From positions 142,473-206,472 of the forward strand of contig NZ_SJSN01000011.1 of assembly GCF_004331675.1 (NCBI RefSeq): a stretch of 64,000 nt of DNA, in the 5' to 3' direction. Below, piece after piece: positions 27,606 to 37,134 of this stretch. The notes beneath the pieces are model-generated. The model did not search any database. It saw nothing but the letters and a program-made list of their open reading frames with translations, and was not told where the DNA came from. A program made the translations under genes and the position numbers. Position 1 is the stretch's first letter. Each line of letters opens with the position of its first letter. Source of the stretch: Pedobacter frigidisoli (GTDB lineage: Bacteria; Bacteroidota; Bacteroidia; Sphingobacteriales; Sphingobacteriaceae).

Positions 27606-28088
27606 GCAATGAGCTTACTTTTCTAAAACAAAAACAACTATCCATCAGTTCCAATCGTATAGTTATGTGGATAGTTTATCAAGCGTTAAAACTGATTTAT
27701 TGATTAATATCTATTAAATATGTTAAATGATGTCACGTTCTTTTTGTTTTTCTGTCAAAAAATGTAAATTGCCTAAACAAAAAGCAACAAATTGTCAGTT
27801 TCGCACAGCGAAAAAATCCTTACAATCAAGCGACAAAATATAAGGCATAAAGCTCACCCTATTTAAAAGTCCTTTTAAAACCTTTAAAATAGTTATTACG
27901 TAGATAGATATAAGGCATTTATCACTTAACACAACAATGTTGTTAACCTAAATTTTTGGATCATTGCTTTATTAAAAGCCTCTTTATCCACCTATATGGC
28001 GCAATTGTTGATAAAATAAACAAAACGGCAAGTACTCTTTTTACAATATATTTTATAGTTTAGGGACGTAGCTGTTAAGAAAGGTATT
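27606..28088. other. intergenic region upstream of clpC
   Basis: No gene is seen in these 483 bp. There is a 9-bp inverted repeat (AACTATCCA at 27636 and TGGATAGTT at 27668, loop of 23), without a T-tract. An 11-nt direct repeat ATATAAGGCAT occurs at 27838 and 27908, 70 bp apart, and could be a regulatory site. No consensus promoter was found near clpC. Confidence 0.35.
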
Positions 28089-30641
28089 ATGGAAGCAAAA
28101 TTTTCACCACAGGTTAAAGATGTAATCTCTTTTAGTAGGGAGGAAGCTCTCCGTTTAGGGCATGATTACATTGGAACCGAGCATTTATTATTGGGCCTCA
28201 TTCGCGAAGGCGATGGCATGGCTATAAAAATTTTACGATCGTTAGGAGTTGATACTGGTAAATTGCGCCGCTCAATAGAAGATGCTGTTCGCGGTACTTC
28301 GAGCGTTACAGTTAACTTGGGTAATATTCCATTAACTAAACAGGCAGAAAAAGTTTTAAAGATTACTTACTTAGAAGCTAAAATATTTAAAAGCGATTTA
28401 ATTGGAACAGAGCATTTATTGCTATCGGTTTTGAGAGACGATGATAACATTGCCTCACAAATATTGTTGCAATATGGCGTTACTTATGATGTTTTTAAAC
28501 AGGAGGTAGAAGTGAATAAAAATGGTTTCAGAGACGATATTTCAAACAGCGCATCAACAGGTGGCGATGATGATTATCGTGAGGAAGAAAGCTTTAGCAC
28601 ACCTAAAAAGGTTTCGGATATTAAATCTAAAACTCCGGTTTTAGATAACTTCGGTCGTGATTTAACTAAGGCTGCAGAAGAAGGTCGTTTAGATCCAATC
28701 GTTGGCCGTGAGAAAGAAATTGAGCGTGTGTCGCAAATTTTATCTCGTAGAAAAAAGAATAATCCAATTTTAATTGGAGAACCAGGTGTGGGTAAATCGG
28801 CAATTGCAGAAGGTTTGGCCTTGCGTATTGTTCAACGTAAGGTTTCGCGTGTGCTTTTTGGTAAACGTGTAGTTACTTTGGATTTAGCATCGTTAGTGGC
28901 AGGTACAAAATACCGTGGTCAGTTTGAAGAGCGTATGAAAGCTGTGATGAACGAGCTTGAAAAATCTACTGATGTAATTTTATTTATTGATGAGATTCAT
29001 ACCATCGTTGGCGCAGGTGGCGCTTCGGGTTCATTAGACGCGTCGAACATGTTCAAACCTGCATTAGCAAGGGGAGAAATTCAATGTATTGGTGCAACAA
29101 CTTTAGATGAATACCGCCAGTACATTGAGAAAGATGGTGCTTTAGATCGTCGTTTTCAAAAAGTGATGGTTGAACCTGCTACGCCAGATGAAACTGTAGA
29201 GATTTTAACCAGAATTAAAGATAAGTATGAAGAGCACCACGGTGTAACTTATACTGATGAAGCGATTTTAGCTTGTGTTACTTTAACTTCTCGTTACATT
29301 TCCGATCGTTTCTTGCCAGATAAAGCAATTGATGCTTTGGATGAAGCTGGTTCGAGAGTTCACTTAACGAATATTCACGTTCCTCAAAACATTATAGATA
29401 TCGAAGCAAAAATCGAAGATATCAAGTTAGAGAAAAATAAGGTTGTTCGCAGTCAGAAATATGAGGAAGCTGCAAAACTTCGTGATACGGAGAAAAATTT
29501 AATTGAAGAATTAGATAAAGCTAAAGCAGAGTGGGAAGCAGAAACCAAAACTAAACGTTACGAAGTATCAGAAGATAATGTTGCTGAAGTGGTTTCGATG
29601 ATGACTGGTATTCCGGTTCAACGTGTTGGCCAAACAGACAGTGCAAAACTGTTGAATATGTTCGATAAGGTTGCCGAGAAAATTATTGGTCAGGATGATG
29701 CCATTAAGAAATTAACCAAAGCAATTCAACGTACAAGAGCTGGATTGAAAGACCCTAAAAAGCCAATTGGTTCATTTATTTTCTTAGGCCCAACCGGTGT
29801 TGGTAAAACAGAATTGGCAAAAGAACTGGCTCGTTTCATGTTTGACAGCGATGATTCACTTATTCAAATCGACATGAGTGAATACATGGAGAAATTCGCA
29901 GTTTCACGTTTAGTAGGAGCGCCTCCAGGATATGTAGGTTACGAAGAAGGTGGACAATTAACGGAGAAAGTTAGAAGAAAACCTTATGCAGTAATTTTGT
30001 TGGATGAGATTGAAAAAGCCCATCCAGACGTATTCAATATCTTATTGCAGGTTTTAGATGAGGGACAATTAACAGATAGTTTAGGACGTAAAGTAGATTT
30101 TAGAAATACGATTATCATAATGACTTCAAACATTGGTGCACGCCAATTGAAAGATTTCGGTCAAGGTGTTGGTTTCTCTACTGCAGCAAAAACTACTCAA
30201 GCAGATTCGCATAGTCGTGGTGTAATTGAAAGTGCTTTGAAACGTGCTTTTGCTCCAGAATTCTTAAACCGTGTTGATGATGTAGTGGTATTTAATAGCT
30301 TAGGTAAAGAAGAAATATTCAGAATTATCGATATCGAACTGAAAGCTTTATTTGGTCGTGTTCATAGTCTTGGTTACGAAATTGCCTTAACTGAAAACGC
30401 TAAGGAATATATTGCTGACAAAGGTTTTGATAGTAATTTTGGTGCTCGTCCATTAAAAAGGGCTATCCAAAAATATTTAGAAGATCCAATTGCAGAAGAA
30501 ATTCTTAAAGGTGAATTATCGGAAGGTGATGTTTTAGAAATCGATTACGATAAAACAACAGAGATCATTTCAATCGTTCATAAAAAGGGCGAAAAGAAAA
30601 AGGAAGAGCCGAAACAAGAAGAAGATTCTTCTAACAAATAA
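28089..30641 (+). CDS. clpC: ClpC-type AAA+ unfoldase
   Basis: The 850-residue protein is a complete class I Clp ATPase that unfolds substrates for ClpP. It has a double Clp-N domain (residues 1-150), a first AAA+ module with Walker A GEPGVGKS (230-237), a UVR-like coiled middle segment (about 425-470), and a second AAA+ module with Walker A GPTGVGKT (567-574) and the pore loop GAPPGYVGYEEGG. The C-terminus is a charged, Lys/Glu-rich tail. Length and domain order match ClpC rather than ClpB. It stands alone with its own terminator. Confidence 0.95.
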   Translation: MEAKFSPQVKDVISFSREEALRLGHDYIGTEHLLLGLIREGDGMAIKILRSLGVDTGKLRRSIEDAVRGTSSVTVNLGNIPLTKQAEKVLKITYLEAKIFKSDLIGTEHLLLSVLRDDDNIASQILLQYGVTYDVFKQEVEVNKNGFRDDISNSASTGGDDDYREEESFSTPKKVSDIKSKTPVLDNFGRDLTKAAEEGRLDPIVGREKEIERVSQILSRRKKNNPILIGEPGVGKSAIAEGLALRIVQRKVSRVLFGKRVVTLDLASLVAGTKYRGQFEERMKAVMNELEKSTDVILFIDEIHTIVGAGGASGSLDASNMFKPALARGEIQCIGATTLDEYRQYIEKDGALDRRFQKVMVEPATPDETVEILTRIKDKYEEHHGVTYTDEAILACVTLTSRYISDRFLPDKAIDALDEAGSRVHLTNIHVPQNIIDIEAKIEDIKLEKNKVVRSQKYEEAAKLRDTEKNLIEELDKAKAEWEAETKTKRYEVSEDNVAEVVSMMTGIPVQRVGQTDSAKLLNMFDKVAEKIIGQDDAIKKLTKAIQRTRAGLKDPKKPIGSFIFLGPTGVGKTELAKELARFMFDSDDSLIQIDMSEYMEKFAVSRLVGAPPGYVGYEEGGQLTEKVRRKPYAVILLDEIEKAHPDVFNILLQVLDEGQLTDSLGRKVDFRNTIIIMTSNIGARQLKDFGQGVGFSTAAKTTQADSHSRGVIESALKRAFAPEFLNRVDDVVVFNSLGKEEIFRIIDIELKALFGRVHSLGYEIALTENAKEYIADKGFDSNFGARPLKRAIQKYLEDPIAEEILKGELSEGDVLEIDYDKTTEIISIVHKKGEKKKEEPKQEEDSSNK

Positions 30642-30645
30642 TTTC

Positions 30646-30676
30646 AAACTCCCGATGAAAATCGGGAGTTTTTTTG
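30646..30676 (+). terminator. rho-independent terminator of clpC
   Basis: An 11-bp perfect stem (AAACTCCCGAT and complement) closed by GAAA is followed by seven T, 5 nt after the stop codon. Confidence 0.9.
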
Positions 30677-30818
30677 TTTTAGCTATTATCGAAGCTGTAT
30701 TTTAAATATTGCGAGTTTTCATTAATGTACTTTAAATCCTATATAAGAACATAATATTTTTTTCAAAATACTCGAATTATTAAAATTCAGTGTATCTTTC
30801 ATTAAACAAACCCTATTA

Positions 30819-31331
30819 ATGAAATTTATATTCGTCCCAATGATGTGCATAGCGCTTTGCTGTGCCATTTCCTGTAAGAAAGGAACTGACTCTTCCGTTA
30901 CAAGTCCAATACTAAGCCCAGAAATTACCAATGCAACAAATATCAATAACGATGCATTGTTGAAACTCGTTAATGATACCCGTTTGGCAGGCTGTAATTG
31001 TGGTACAACTGCAATGCCTCCGGTGGCAGCATTAACATGGAATGTCAATCTGGCTTCAGTTGCAATAGGTCATAGCAAGTATATGGCATCTATTAAAACA
31101 TTAAAACACGAATCTGCTGATGGTAAAATGGTTGGCGATAGGGTTAAACCAGTATATAATTGGGTTGCTGTAGGTGAAAATATTGCTGCAGGACAAACAA
31201 CCGAAGCGCAGGTTGTTAATGATTGGATTAAGAGTGAAAGCCACTGCAAGGTTCTTATGTCGGCTAATTATAAAGAAATGGGTGCTGCAAAAACAGATAC
31301 TTACTGGGTGCAAATTTTTGCCGCAAAATAA
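30819..31331 (+). CDS. CAP-domain lipoprotein (SCP/PR-1 family, YkwD-like)
   Basis: The 170-residue protein has a lipobox with Cys at residue 19 (CAISCKKG) and a CAP domain of the bacterial YkwD type. The conserved cavity residues are present: His in AIGHSKYM, Glu in VGENIAAGQ, and the C-terminal NDWIKSESHCKVLMSANYKEMGAA. Bacterial CAP proteins have no firmly known activity. A one-mismatch -7 element (TATCTTTC, 30793-30800) lies 18 nt upstream of the start. Confidence 0.88.
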   Translation: MKFIFVPMMCIALCCAISCKKGTDSSVTSPILSPEITNATNINNDALLKLVNDTRLAGCNCGTTAMPPVAALTWNVNLASVAIGHSKYMASIKTLKHESADGKMVGDRVKPVYNWVAVGENIAAGQTTEAQVVNDWIKSESHCKVLMSANYKEMGAAKTDTYWVQIFAAK

Positions 31332-31334
31332 ATT

Positions 31335-31372
31335 AAAAATGGGTGTCAAAAATTTTGATAGCCATTTTTTTT
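31335..31372. terminator. terminator between convergent CAP and ATP-grasp genes
   Basis: A 15-pair stem with one mismatch and one wobble (31337-31351 with 31353-31367) is followed by eight T on the plus strand, and the left arm provides a T-run on the minus strand. It likely serves both genes. Confidence 0.7.
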
Positions 31373-31377
31373 ATATC

Positions 31378-32250
31378 CTAAATTAATTTTTGAAGCGCCG
31401 TGTAATAGCGCTCATAGTTATTTTGGTCAGTGTTTAAAAATAAGAAAGGTTCGATGAGCTCAAGTTCCATCAATGTAAATTCATTGTTTACCATAACACC
31501 ATCAACCCTGGCGTATAAACAACCTTTTGCAAATCGATCGACGTATTCTTTGGCGCTATCTATTAATTTTTCATCTGGATTTTGAGGATATATTGTTCCA
31601 CCAAAAGTGTGCTGTACCCTAAAATCGCCGGTTTTGGCCTTTTTTAGTAGGGCATGACTAAATTTTCCATTAAAAAAGATAAATGACCATTCTCCACTTT
31701 CAGGTATCTCATTTAAAAATGGCTGAACGATAAAGTCTTCATCCTTTATCAGCGTAACTAATTTCGAATTAATCTCCGCTACATTTTCACTAGTTACCTT
31801 GAATGTATTTTTCGCTCCGCCACTAACACACGGTTTAACAATTAATTTTTTGGTATCGAATTTAGTAAAGTAATCAGCAAGATCAATTTGATCAGCTTTG
31901 CTAATGAAAAAACTTGGTGTAACCTTTAAGCCTGCCGACTGAATATCATTCAAATAATGTTTATCGGCATTCCATTTAACCACATCAATTGGATTTAATA
32001 ACCTAATCTTCTTTTCTTCTAAAAAATTTAACCAATTATAGAAATCTCCAATTAAATCAAAATAATCCCAAGGAGATTTTAATATTGCCAATTGATAGTT
32101 TTCCCAATTCACTTGTGGATCATTCCAGATTACCTTTTCAATATTTAAGCCTTTTTGTTTAAGGAAATTTAAAAGCTGATCATCTTCGCCCTCCACAGTT
32201 GTAGAACTATATGCGCCTTTATCGAGGTAGTTTATTAAAGCAAAATTCAT
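31378..32250 (-). CDS. ATP-grasp family enzyme
   Basis: The 290-residue cytoplasmic protein has the ATP-grasp layout: an N-terminal domain, the nucleotide-binding strand LIVKPCVSGGAKNTFKV (about residue 135), IVQPFLNEIPESGEWSFIFFNGKFSHALLK in the middle and the metal-binding end YARVDGVMVNNEFTLMELELIEP. It resembles glutathione-synthetase/RimK-like carboxylate-amine ligases. The acid and amine substrates are unknown. The gene lies 37 bp downstream of the radical SAM gene on the same strand, so they may be co-transcribed. Confidence 0.82.
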   Translation of the reverse strand: MNFALINYLDKGAYSSTTVEGEDDQLLNFLKQKGLNIEKVIWNDPQVNWENYQLAILKSPWDYFDLIGDFYNWLNFLEEKKIRLLNPIDVVKWNADKHYLNDIQSAGLKVTPSFFISKADQIDLADYFTKFDTKKLIVKPCVSGGAKNTFKVTSENVAEINSKLVTLIKDEDFIVQPFLNEIPESGEWSFIFFNGKFSHALLKKAKTGDFRVQHTFGGTIYPQNPDEKLIDSAKEYVDRFAKGCLYARVDGVMVNNEFTLMELELIEPFLFLNTDQNNYERYYTALQKLI

Positions 32251-32287
32251 ATTGGCGAAACTAGGTTATATCAGCCAAAGAGGCAAA

Positions 32288-33355
32288 TTAAAATAAGCTC
32301 ATTTGGTCATTCGGAACCTTAAACAAACTATGATCTAAAATTATATCCTTAACATTTAGTCCATTCAATCTACAGTGGAGCCTAAAACTATCTCTAATCA
32401 TCTGCGAAATATTTCCATCGCCACGCATTCTATCTCCAAATCTACTGTCGTTTACATTTCCGCCATGGCAGCTTTGAATCATGTGCCAAACCTTATCAAA
32501 ACGATCGGGAAAGTTTTTGCGAAGCCAATCTTCAAATATTTGACTGATGGCCCCATTAAGCCTTACAACCGTATAACCAGCTTTTATTGCTCCAGCATTT
32601 GCAACTGCTTTTAAAATTTTAGGAATTTCATGGTCGCTAAGACCTGGAACTAGCGGAGCAACCATTACGCCCATCGGGATACCAGCCTTGCTTAACTCTT
32701 CAACTACTTTTAAACGTTGTTTCGCAGTTGTTGTTCGTGGCTCCATTACTTGCCGAAGGTCTTCATTTAAGCTGTTGATGGAAACGTAAACCATGCAAAG
32801 ATTCAATTTGGCCATTTCTTGGAGAATATCTCGATCACGCAAAATCAATGAATTTTTGGTGATCATCCCGATAGGTTGCTTATATTCTAAAGCAATCTCC
32901 AGCAGATGCCGGGTTAATTTAAACTTCCTTTCTGCAGGTTGATAACAATCTGTATTTCCAGATAAAGAGATTGTTGTTGCATCCCAACCTTTTTTTTCTA
33001 AAAACTTTTTGAATAGTGCAGGGGCATCTTTCTTGACAATAATTTTTCGCTCGAAATCTATACCAGCGCTATATCCCCAATATTGGTGGGAGTTTCGAGC
33101 GTAACAATATGTACAGCCATGTTCACAACCTTGGTATGGATTTAAGGAGTAGGCCATTCCAACATCAGGACTATCAACTTTATTAACAATCGTTTTAGAA
33201 TTTTCTATTAGGAACGATGTTTTACGATCACTTTCTTCCCAATCGTCAATTCCCTCATCGTGTTCTTTTACATATACATCCTTTAAAAATTTATTATGTG
33301 GATTAACTTGAGCACCTCTTCCTCTAAAATATTGTTTTTCTTTCTCGTCAACCAT
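32288..33355 (-). CDS. PA0069-family radical SAM protein
   Basis: The 355-residue protein binds a 4Fe-4S cluster by C77, C81 and C84 in YQGCEHGCTYCYAR, the canonical CxxxCxxC. GMAYSLNPYQGC, SLSGNTDCYQPAE, GMITKNSLILRDRD and VMEPRTTTAKQRL match the PA0069/Rv2578c group related to spore photoproduct lyase. The reaction is unknown. The N-terminus RGRGAQVNPHNKF is typical of the family, supporting this start. No other DNA-repair gene is adjacent. Confidence 0.9.
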   Translation of the reverse strand: MVDEKEKQYFRGRGAQVNPHNKFLKDVYVKEHDEGIDDWEESDRKTSFLIENSKTIVNKVDSPDVGMAYSLNPYQGCEHGCTYCYARNSHQYWGYSAGIDFERKIIVKKDAPALFKKFLEKKGWDATTISLSGNTDCYQPAERKFKLTRHLLEIALEYKQPIGMITKNSLILRDRDILQEMAKLNLCMVYVSINSLNEDLRQVMEPRTTTAKQRLKVVEELSKAGIPMGVMVAPLVPGLSDHEIPKILKAVANAGAIKAGYTVVRLNGAISQIFEDWLRKNFPDRFDKVWHMIQSCHGGNVNDSRFGDRMRGDGNISQMIRDSFRLHCRLNGLNVKDIILDHSLFKVPNDQMSLF

Positions 33356-33474
33356 AAACTAAAATTACTAATATTTTTAGTAAATAATAGTGATGTTGAA
33401 AGATTTTATTTAATGTATTTAGTGTTACTTCGTTTTATTTTTTGTTATGTTTATACTACTAATTAACTAATCGA

Positions 33475-34191
33475 ATGAACGCCCCGTTATCATGCATTGT
33501 AGTTGATGATTCTGATTTAGACAGGAAAGCCGTTGAGTGTGAAATACATAATTCTCTGGTTTTAAAACTTGATGGTAGTTTCGATAATTGCATCGAGGCA
33601 CTGAGTTTTTATAATCATCGCAAACCAGATATTTTATTTGTTGATATCGATATGCCTGAAATTAATGGTTTAGAATTTATTAAAGCCATTAATAGTACCA
33701 ATACAATTAATGTAATTATTTCCTCACATCCAGAATATGCCCTGGAAGGATTTCAATTAAAGGTTTTTGATTTTATACTTAAACCGTTAGAAACAGATCG
33801 CTTTGAAAGCACCATAAATAGGCTCCTAGATTTTATACAACTAAAAAGTAAGGCCGAAGCTTATGATGTACTTTTTGATAATGAGCATGTTGTTTTCAAA
33901 GATGGTTTAAAAACAATAAAGCTCGATGTTAACGAAATTTTATATTTAGAGGCTTTTGGTGATTATACCAAAATCGTGACGGATAAAAAGGTTCATTTAA
34001 CACTAACAACACTCTCCAGATTTGTTGATTCTTTACCCTTGGGTAAGTTTATTAGGATTCATAGAAGTTATGTAATTGCAAAGAATAAGGTGAATTCTTT
34101 TGGCTCGAAATCGGTAAACGTAGATGCAAATATTTTACCAATTGGAAAAACATACTTAAGAGAGGCAAAGCAGATTTTAAATTTTAGCTAA
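33475..34191 (+). CDS. LytTR response regulator
   Basis: The 238-residue protein has a receiver domain (residues 5-120; acidic pair D11-D12, phospho-acceptor D57 in LFVDIDMP, K103 in FILKP) and a C-terminal LytTR DNA-binding domain (about 140-238; YLEAFGDYTKIVT and IRIHRSYVIAKNKV). LytTR proteins bind two direct repeats about 21 bp apart. Two such sites lie at 36309 and 37023. The gene's stop is directly followed by the ATG of the kinase gene, so the two are translationally adjacent. I infer that it activates the surface operon downstream. Confidence 0.92.
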   Translation: MNAPLSCIVVDDSDLDRKAVECEIHNSLVLKLDGSFDNCIEALSFYNHRKPDILFVDIDMPEINGLEFIKAINSTNTINVIISSHPEYALEGFQLKVFDFILKPLETDRFESTINRLLDFIQLKSKAEAYDVLFDNEHVVFKDGLKTIKLDVNEILYLEAFGDYTKIVTDKKVHLTLTTLSRFVDSLPLGKFIRIHRSYVIAKNKVNSFGSKSVNVDANILPIGKTYLREAKQILNFS

Positions 34192-36300
34192 ATGAAAATA
34201 TTAGGAATTGCCTATGTATTATCCTTTTTCTTTTTTATTAGTTGCTTTGGGCAAACTGATAAAAGAATTAGCTCCATTTTGGAAAAGGAAAAATTGTGTT
34301 CGCTAATTTCAGCAAAGTTGTCGGGAAGAAGTACCGCTATCGATTCGCTTATTCTTATTGGAAATGAAGGGTTAAAATTAACAAAGGCAGGTGAACATAA
34401 CTATCGCTTTGCATTTCACCAAGCAATTGGTACGGGGTATTATTACAAACAGAATTTTTTAGCGGCAAGTAAACAGTTCGAGTTGAGTTATCAAGAAGCA
34501 TCAAATGCTGGTATGATAGAAAAAAGCCTTAAACCATTGGGCAACCTTGTATCTGTTTATCATTATATGGGGCTGCAAAATAAAGCGGATGAAGCTGCCC
34601 GAAAACTTAAACTAATTGCTGAACAAACCGATACGCTTAAAAGTGCTTCAGATGTTTACTATAATTTAGGACTCTACAATCAACAGCAAAAATTTTACTA
34701 CAGCGTTGCGCTCGAATATTTTCTAAAAAGCTTAGAGCTGCATAAAGCCATTCTCGATACTACAACAATAGTTAAGAAAAAGCTCGATTATGGTGCGAAG
34801 TTAATGATGGTTGCGGAAATTTATCTTTACTTAAAACAGCCTGATAAGGCAATTGAATATTTAAGCGACATAAAACCGTATCTAGGTTTATCAATTGTTT
34901 TAGATGTAGCGGTTTATGGAAAATTTATAAGGGCTTATGGTTTACTCAACAATTCTAATGAGGCATTAAAATATTACAATCTTCTTCATCGAACGGTAGA
35001 GGGATCAACAGGAAAATGGTCTGAACTGGTTTCATCGAATAACGAAATGGCCTATTTAGCCATGGCTGATAAAAATTACAGTTTAGCGAAAAAATATATT
35101 GATAAAGCAGATAAGCAAGCAAAACTTGATGGAAACGAATTACTTACTTCTTCAGTTAATACTTTATATGGCGATTATTATCGAGCAACAAATAACCTTT
35201 CGTTAGCGAGCAGGTATTATAAAATGTCTGAACCTGGAGCTTTGGTTTATAATAAGCAGCAATATGCTGAAGTACTGCAAAAGCTAACAGAGGTAGAGAT
35301 TAAGAATGGAAATAAGGCTGCCGCTGATGCGTATTTTCAAAAGTATGTTTTGATTTCTGACTCTCTTAATCAGCGAAAAATTTCATTAAACCTTGCCGAA
35401 ATGGAAGCAAGGTTTCAAAATAAATACAAACAGCAAAAAATAGGCGTATTAAATAAGGAAAACGAGAGTAAGGATATACAGTTAAGCCAAGCAAAAACAA
35501 CAAGGTTGCTGCTGATAGTAGGAGCATCATTATTATTTATAGCTTTATTTTCAATTTATATTAACTTTAGGAATAAGCAAAAGGCAAATCTCTTGCTTGA
35601 TAAGAAAAATCAACAGTTGGATATTATTAACAACCAGCTTGATAATGCCAACCAAACTAAAACAAAACTTTTTAGTATTATCTCTCACGATTTAAGAAGT
35701 CCTGTTAGTCAGCTTTTTACGTTTTTGAAACTTCAACAAAATGCCGCATTAATTTCTGAAGATGAAAAAGCGAAGCATCAGGAAAAGCTTATTCTATCTT
35801 CAACTAACTTATTGGCAACAATGGAAGATTTGTTGTTATGGTCTAAAAGCCAAATGGAAAGTTTTAAACTCGATATTTGTACTGTTGATGTTAATGAACT
35901 CTTCGAAAATTCGATATTATTGATGAAAGGGCAGGCTGAGGCTAAGCAAATAGATTTGAAGCTGGGAGAGTTAGCTTTTAAAACGTTCGAAAGTGATGAA
36001 AATTTACTTACAATTATCATTAGAAACTTACTCCAAAACGCCATAAACCATTCTTATCAAAATAGCGATATTAAATTGAATGCAGGAATAGGTGCCAGTG
36101 GCAACAAATATCTTTCTATCGTTAATAAGGGAGATGAAATTTCTGCTCAAAAAATAGAAGAATTACTAAATCATTCTAATATCCAAAGTAAATCATCAGG
36201 TTATGGATTACTGATTGTTAAAGAGCTTACCCAAAAGCTAAATGCAAGCTTAAACATTTCTAGCAGTTCGATCCAAACAGAAGTAACCATCGTTTTTTAA
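34192..36300 (+). CDS. TPR-containing sensor histidine kinase
   Basis: The 702-residue protein has a signal-like N-terminus, a periplasmic region of TPR-like helices (about 60-400), one membrane segment (about 439-460), a short coiled coil and a histidine kinase core. H499 in SIISHDLRSP is the phosphorylated His; NLLQNAINHS is the N box and KSSGYGLLIVKEL the G box. Dimerization and ATPase domains look complete. It is the partner of the regulator immediately upstream. The signal sensed by the TPR domain is unknown. Confidence 0.92.
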   Translation: MKILGIAYVLSFFFFISCFGQTDKRISSILEKEKLCSLISAKLSGRSTAIDSLILIGNEGLKLTKAGEHNYRFAFHQAIGTGYYYKQNFLAASKQFELSYQEASNAGMIEKSLKPLGNLVSVYHYMGLQNKADEAARKLKLIAEQTDTLKSASDVYYNLGLYNQQQKFYYSVALEYFLKSLELHKAILDTTTIVKKKLDYGAKLMMVAEIYLYLKQPDKAIEYLSDIKPYLGLSIVLDVAVYGKFIRAYGLLNNSNEALKYYNLLHRTVEGSTGKWSELVSSNNEMAYLAMADKNYSLAKKYIDKADKQAKLDGNELLTSSVNTLYGDYYRATNNLSLASRYYKMSEPGALVYNKQQYAEVLQKLTEVEIKNGNKAAADAYFQKYVLISDSLNQRKISLNLAEMEARFQNKYKQQKIGVLNKENESKDIQLSQAKTTRLLLIVGASLLFIALFSIYINFRNKQKANLLLDKKNQQLDIINNQLDNANQTKTKLFSIISHDLRSPVSQLFTFLKLQQNAALISEDEKAKHQEKLILSSTNLLATMEDLLLWSKSQMESFKLDICTVDVNELFENSILLMKGQAEAKQIDLKLGELAFKTFESDENLLTIIIRNLLQNAINHSYQNSDIKLNAGIGASGNKYLSIVNKGDEISAQKIEELLNHSNIQSKSSGYGLLIVKELTQKLNASLNISSSSIQTEVTIVF

Positions 36301-36308
36301 TTCCAGTT

Positions 36309-36344
36309 TCCGTTCACCGATTATTTCAATCCGTTTATAGATTA
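36309..36344 (+). promoter_or_regulatory. LytTR-type direct-repeat operator 1
   Basis: Two copies of a 15-nt unit, TCCGTTCACCGATTA (36309-36323) and TCCGTTTATAGATTA (36330-36344), are spaced with a period of 21 bp. The first nine bases fit the published LytTR half-site pattern (T/A, A/C, A/C, GTT, N, A/G, T/G) closely. A possible promoter element TACTTTTTG follows at 36353. It precedes the lipoprotein gene at 36398. Confidence 0.7.
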
Positions 36345-36397
36345 AATAAGTCTACTTTTTGACTTTACCAATAGGTTTATGTTCTAAATAAACCGAT

Positions 36398-37000
36398 ATG
36401 AAAACTAAATTGAATTTTACAAAAACGATATGCTTAGGCTTATGTTTATTTATTTTTTCTATTTGCATTTCGTGCAATTCAAACTCATCTAAGGATAAAG
36501 TAAGTTCAACAGAAACTATCGCTGCCGATGAGTATTTTTCGGTAAAGGTTAACGGAAAGTTGTGGCAAGCTTATCCATCAAAAGAATTTAAAGAGTATAA
36601 TTTAAGCTATAAGGAATTGGGCCACCAATTTTCCATTTTCGCCGAGGCAGAAGATGGCTCAAGGATGGATATATCTTTCCATTCTTCGAAAGATTTGGCC
36701 CCTGGTAACTATCCATCTACACGAAATGATAATGGAATGTTGAGCGGAGTATTCTATTATCCAGAAGCCAAAAGCTCGGATAAGGAATTGGCGAGTGTAA
36801 CACAAGAAATTCCCATTCAAGAAAATACAGTACAAATCACGAAAATTGATAAAAGCAATAAAGAAGCTTATATAATTGAGGGAACTTTTTCACCAACAAT
36901 GTATGCCGTTTATGAAACCAATCCTGAGCGATCTACTAAATTCTTAGAAGGTAAGTTTAAGGTTATCTATCGTCCTGATTCAATGAATCCGGCATTTTAG
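36398..37000 (+). CDS. lipoprotein with immunoglobulin-like beta domain
   Basis: The 200-residue product has a lipoprotein signal with Cys at residue 26 (ICISCNSN), then a Ser/Thr-rich linker and a single beta-rich domain with the start FSVKVNGKLWQAYP and the strand FSIFAEAEDGSRMDISFHSS. This resembles DUF6252-type Bacteroidota surface lipoproteins, but I am not certain. No catalytic motif is seen. It lies between the two LytTR operators and is probably monocistronic, in the same predicted regulon as the downstream operon. Confidence 0.65.
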   Translation: MKTKLNFTKTICLGLCLFIFSICISCNSNSSKDKVSSTETIAADEYFSVKVNGKLWQAYPSKEFKEYNLSYKELGHQFSIFAEAEDGSRMDISFHSSKDLAPGNYPSTRNDNGMLSGVFYYPEAKSSDKELASVTQEIPIQENTVQITKIDKSNKEAYIIEGTFSPTMYAVYETNPERSTKFLEGKFKVIYRPDSMNPAF

Positions 37001-37022
37001 TCCAAAAAATACTAACATCTTT

Positions 37023-37058
37023 TCCGCTCACCGATTATAGCAATACGTTCATCGATTA
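37023..37058 (+). promoter_or_regulatory. LytTR-type direct-repeat operator 2
   Basis: TCCGCTCACCGATTA (37023-37037) and TACGTTCATCGATTA (37044-37058) repeat the pattern of operator 1 with the same 21-bp period. The second half-site matches the LytTR consensus at all nine positions. It lies 77 bp upstream of the collagen-like lipoprotein gene. Confidence 0.72.
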
Positions 37059-37134
37059 GAAATGAATGCAGCTAATGCGCCTGGGTATCTTCAATTAGTG
37101 ATTTGCAAACTTCAATATAATAAAAACTACAACC

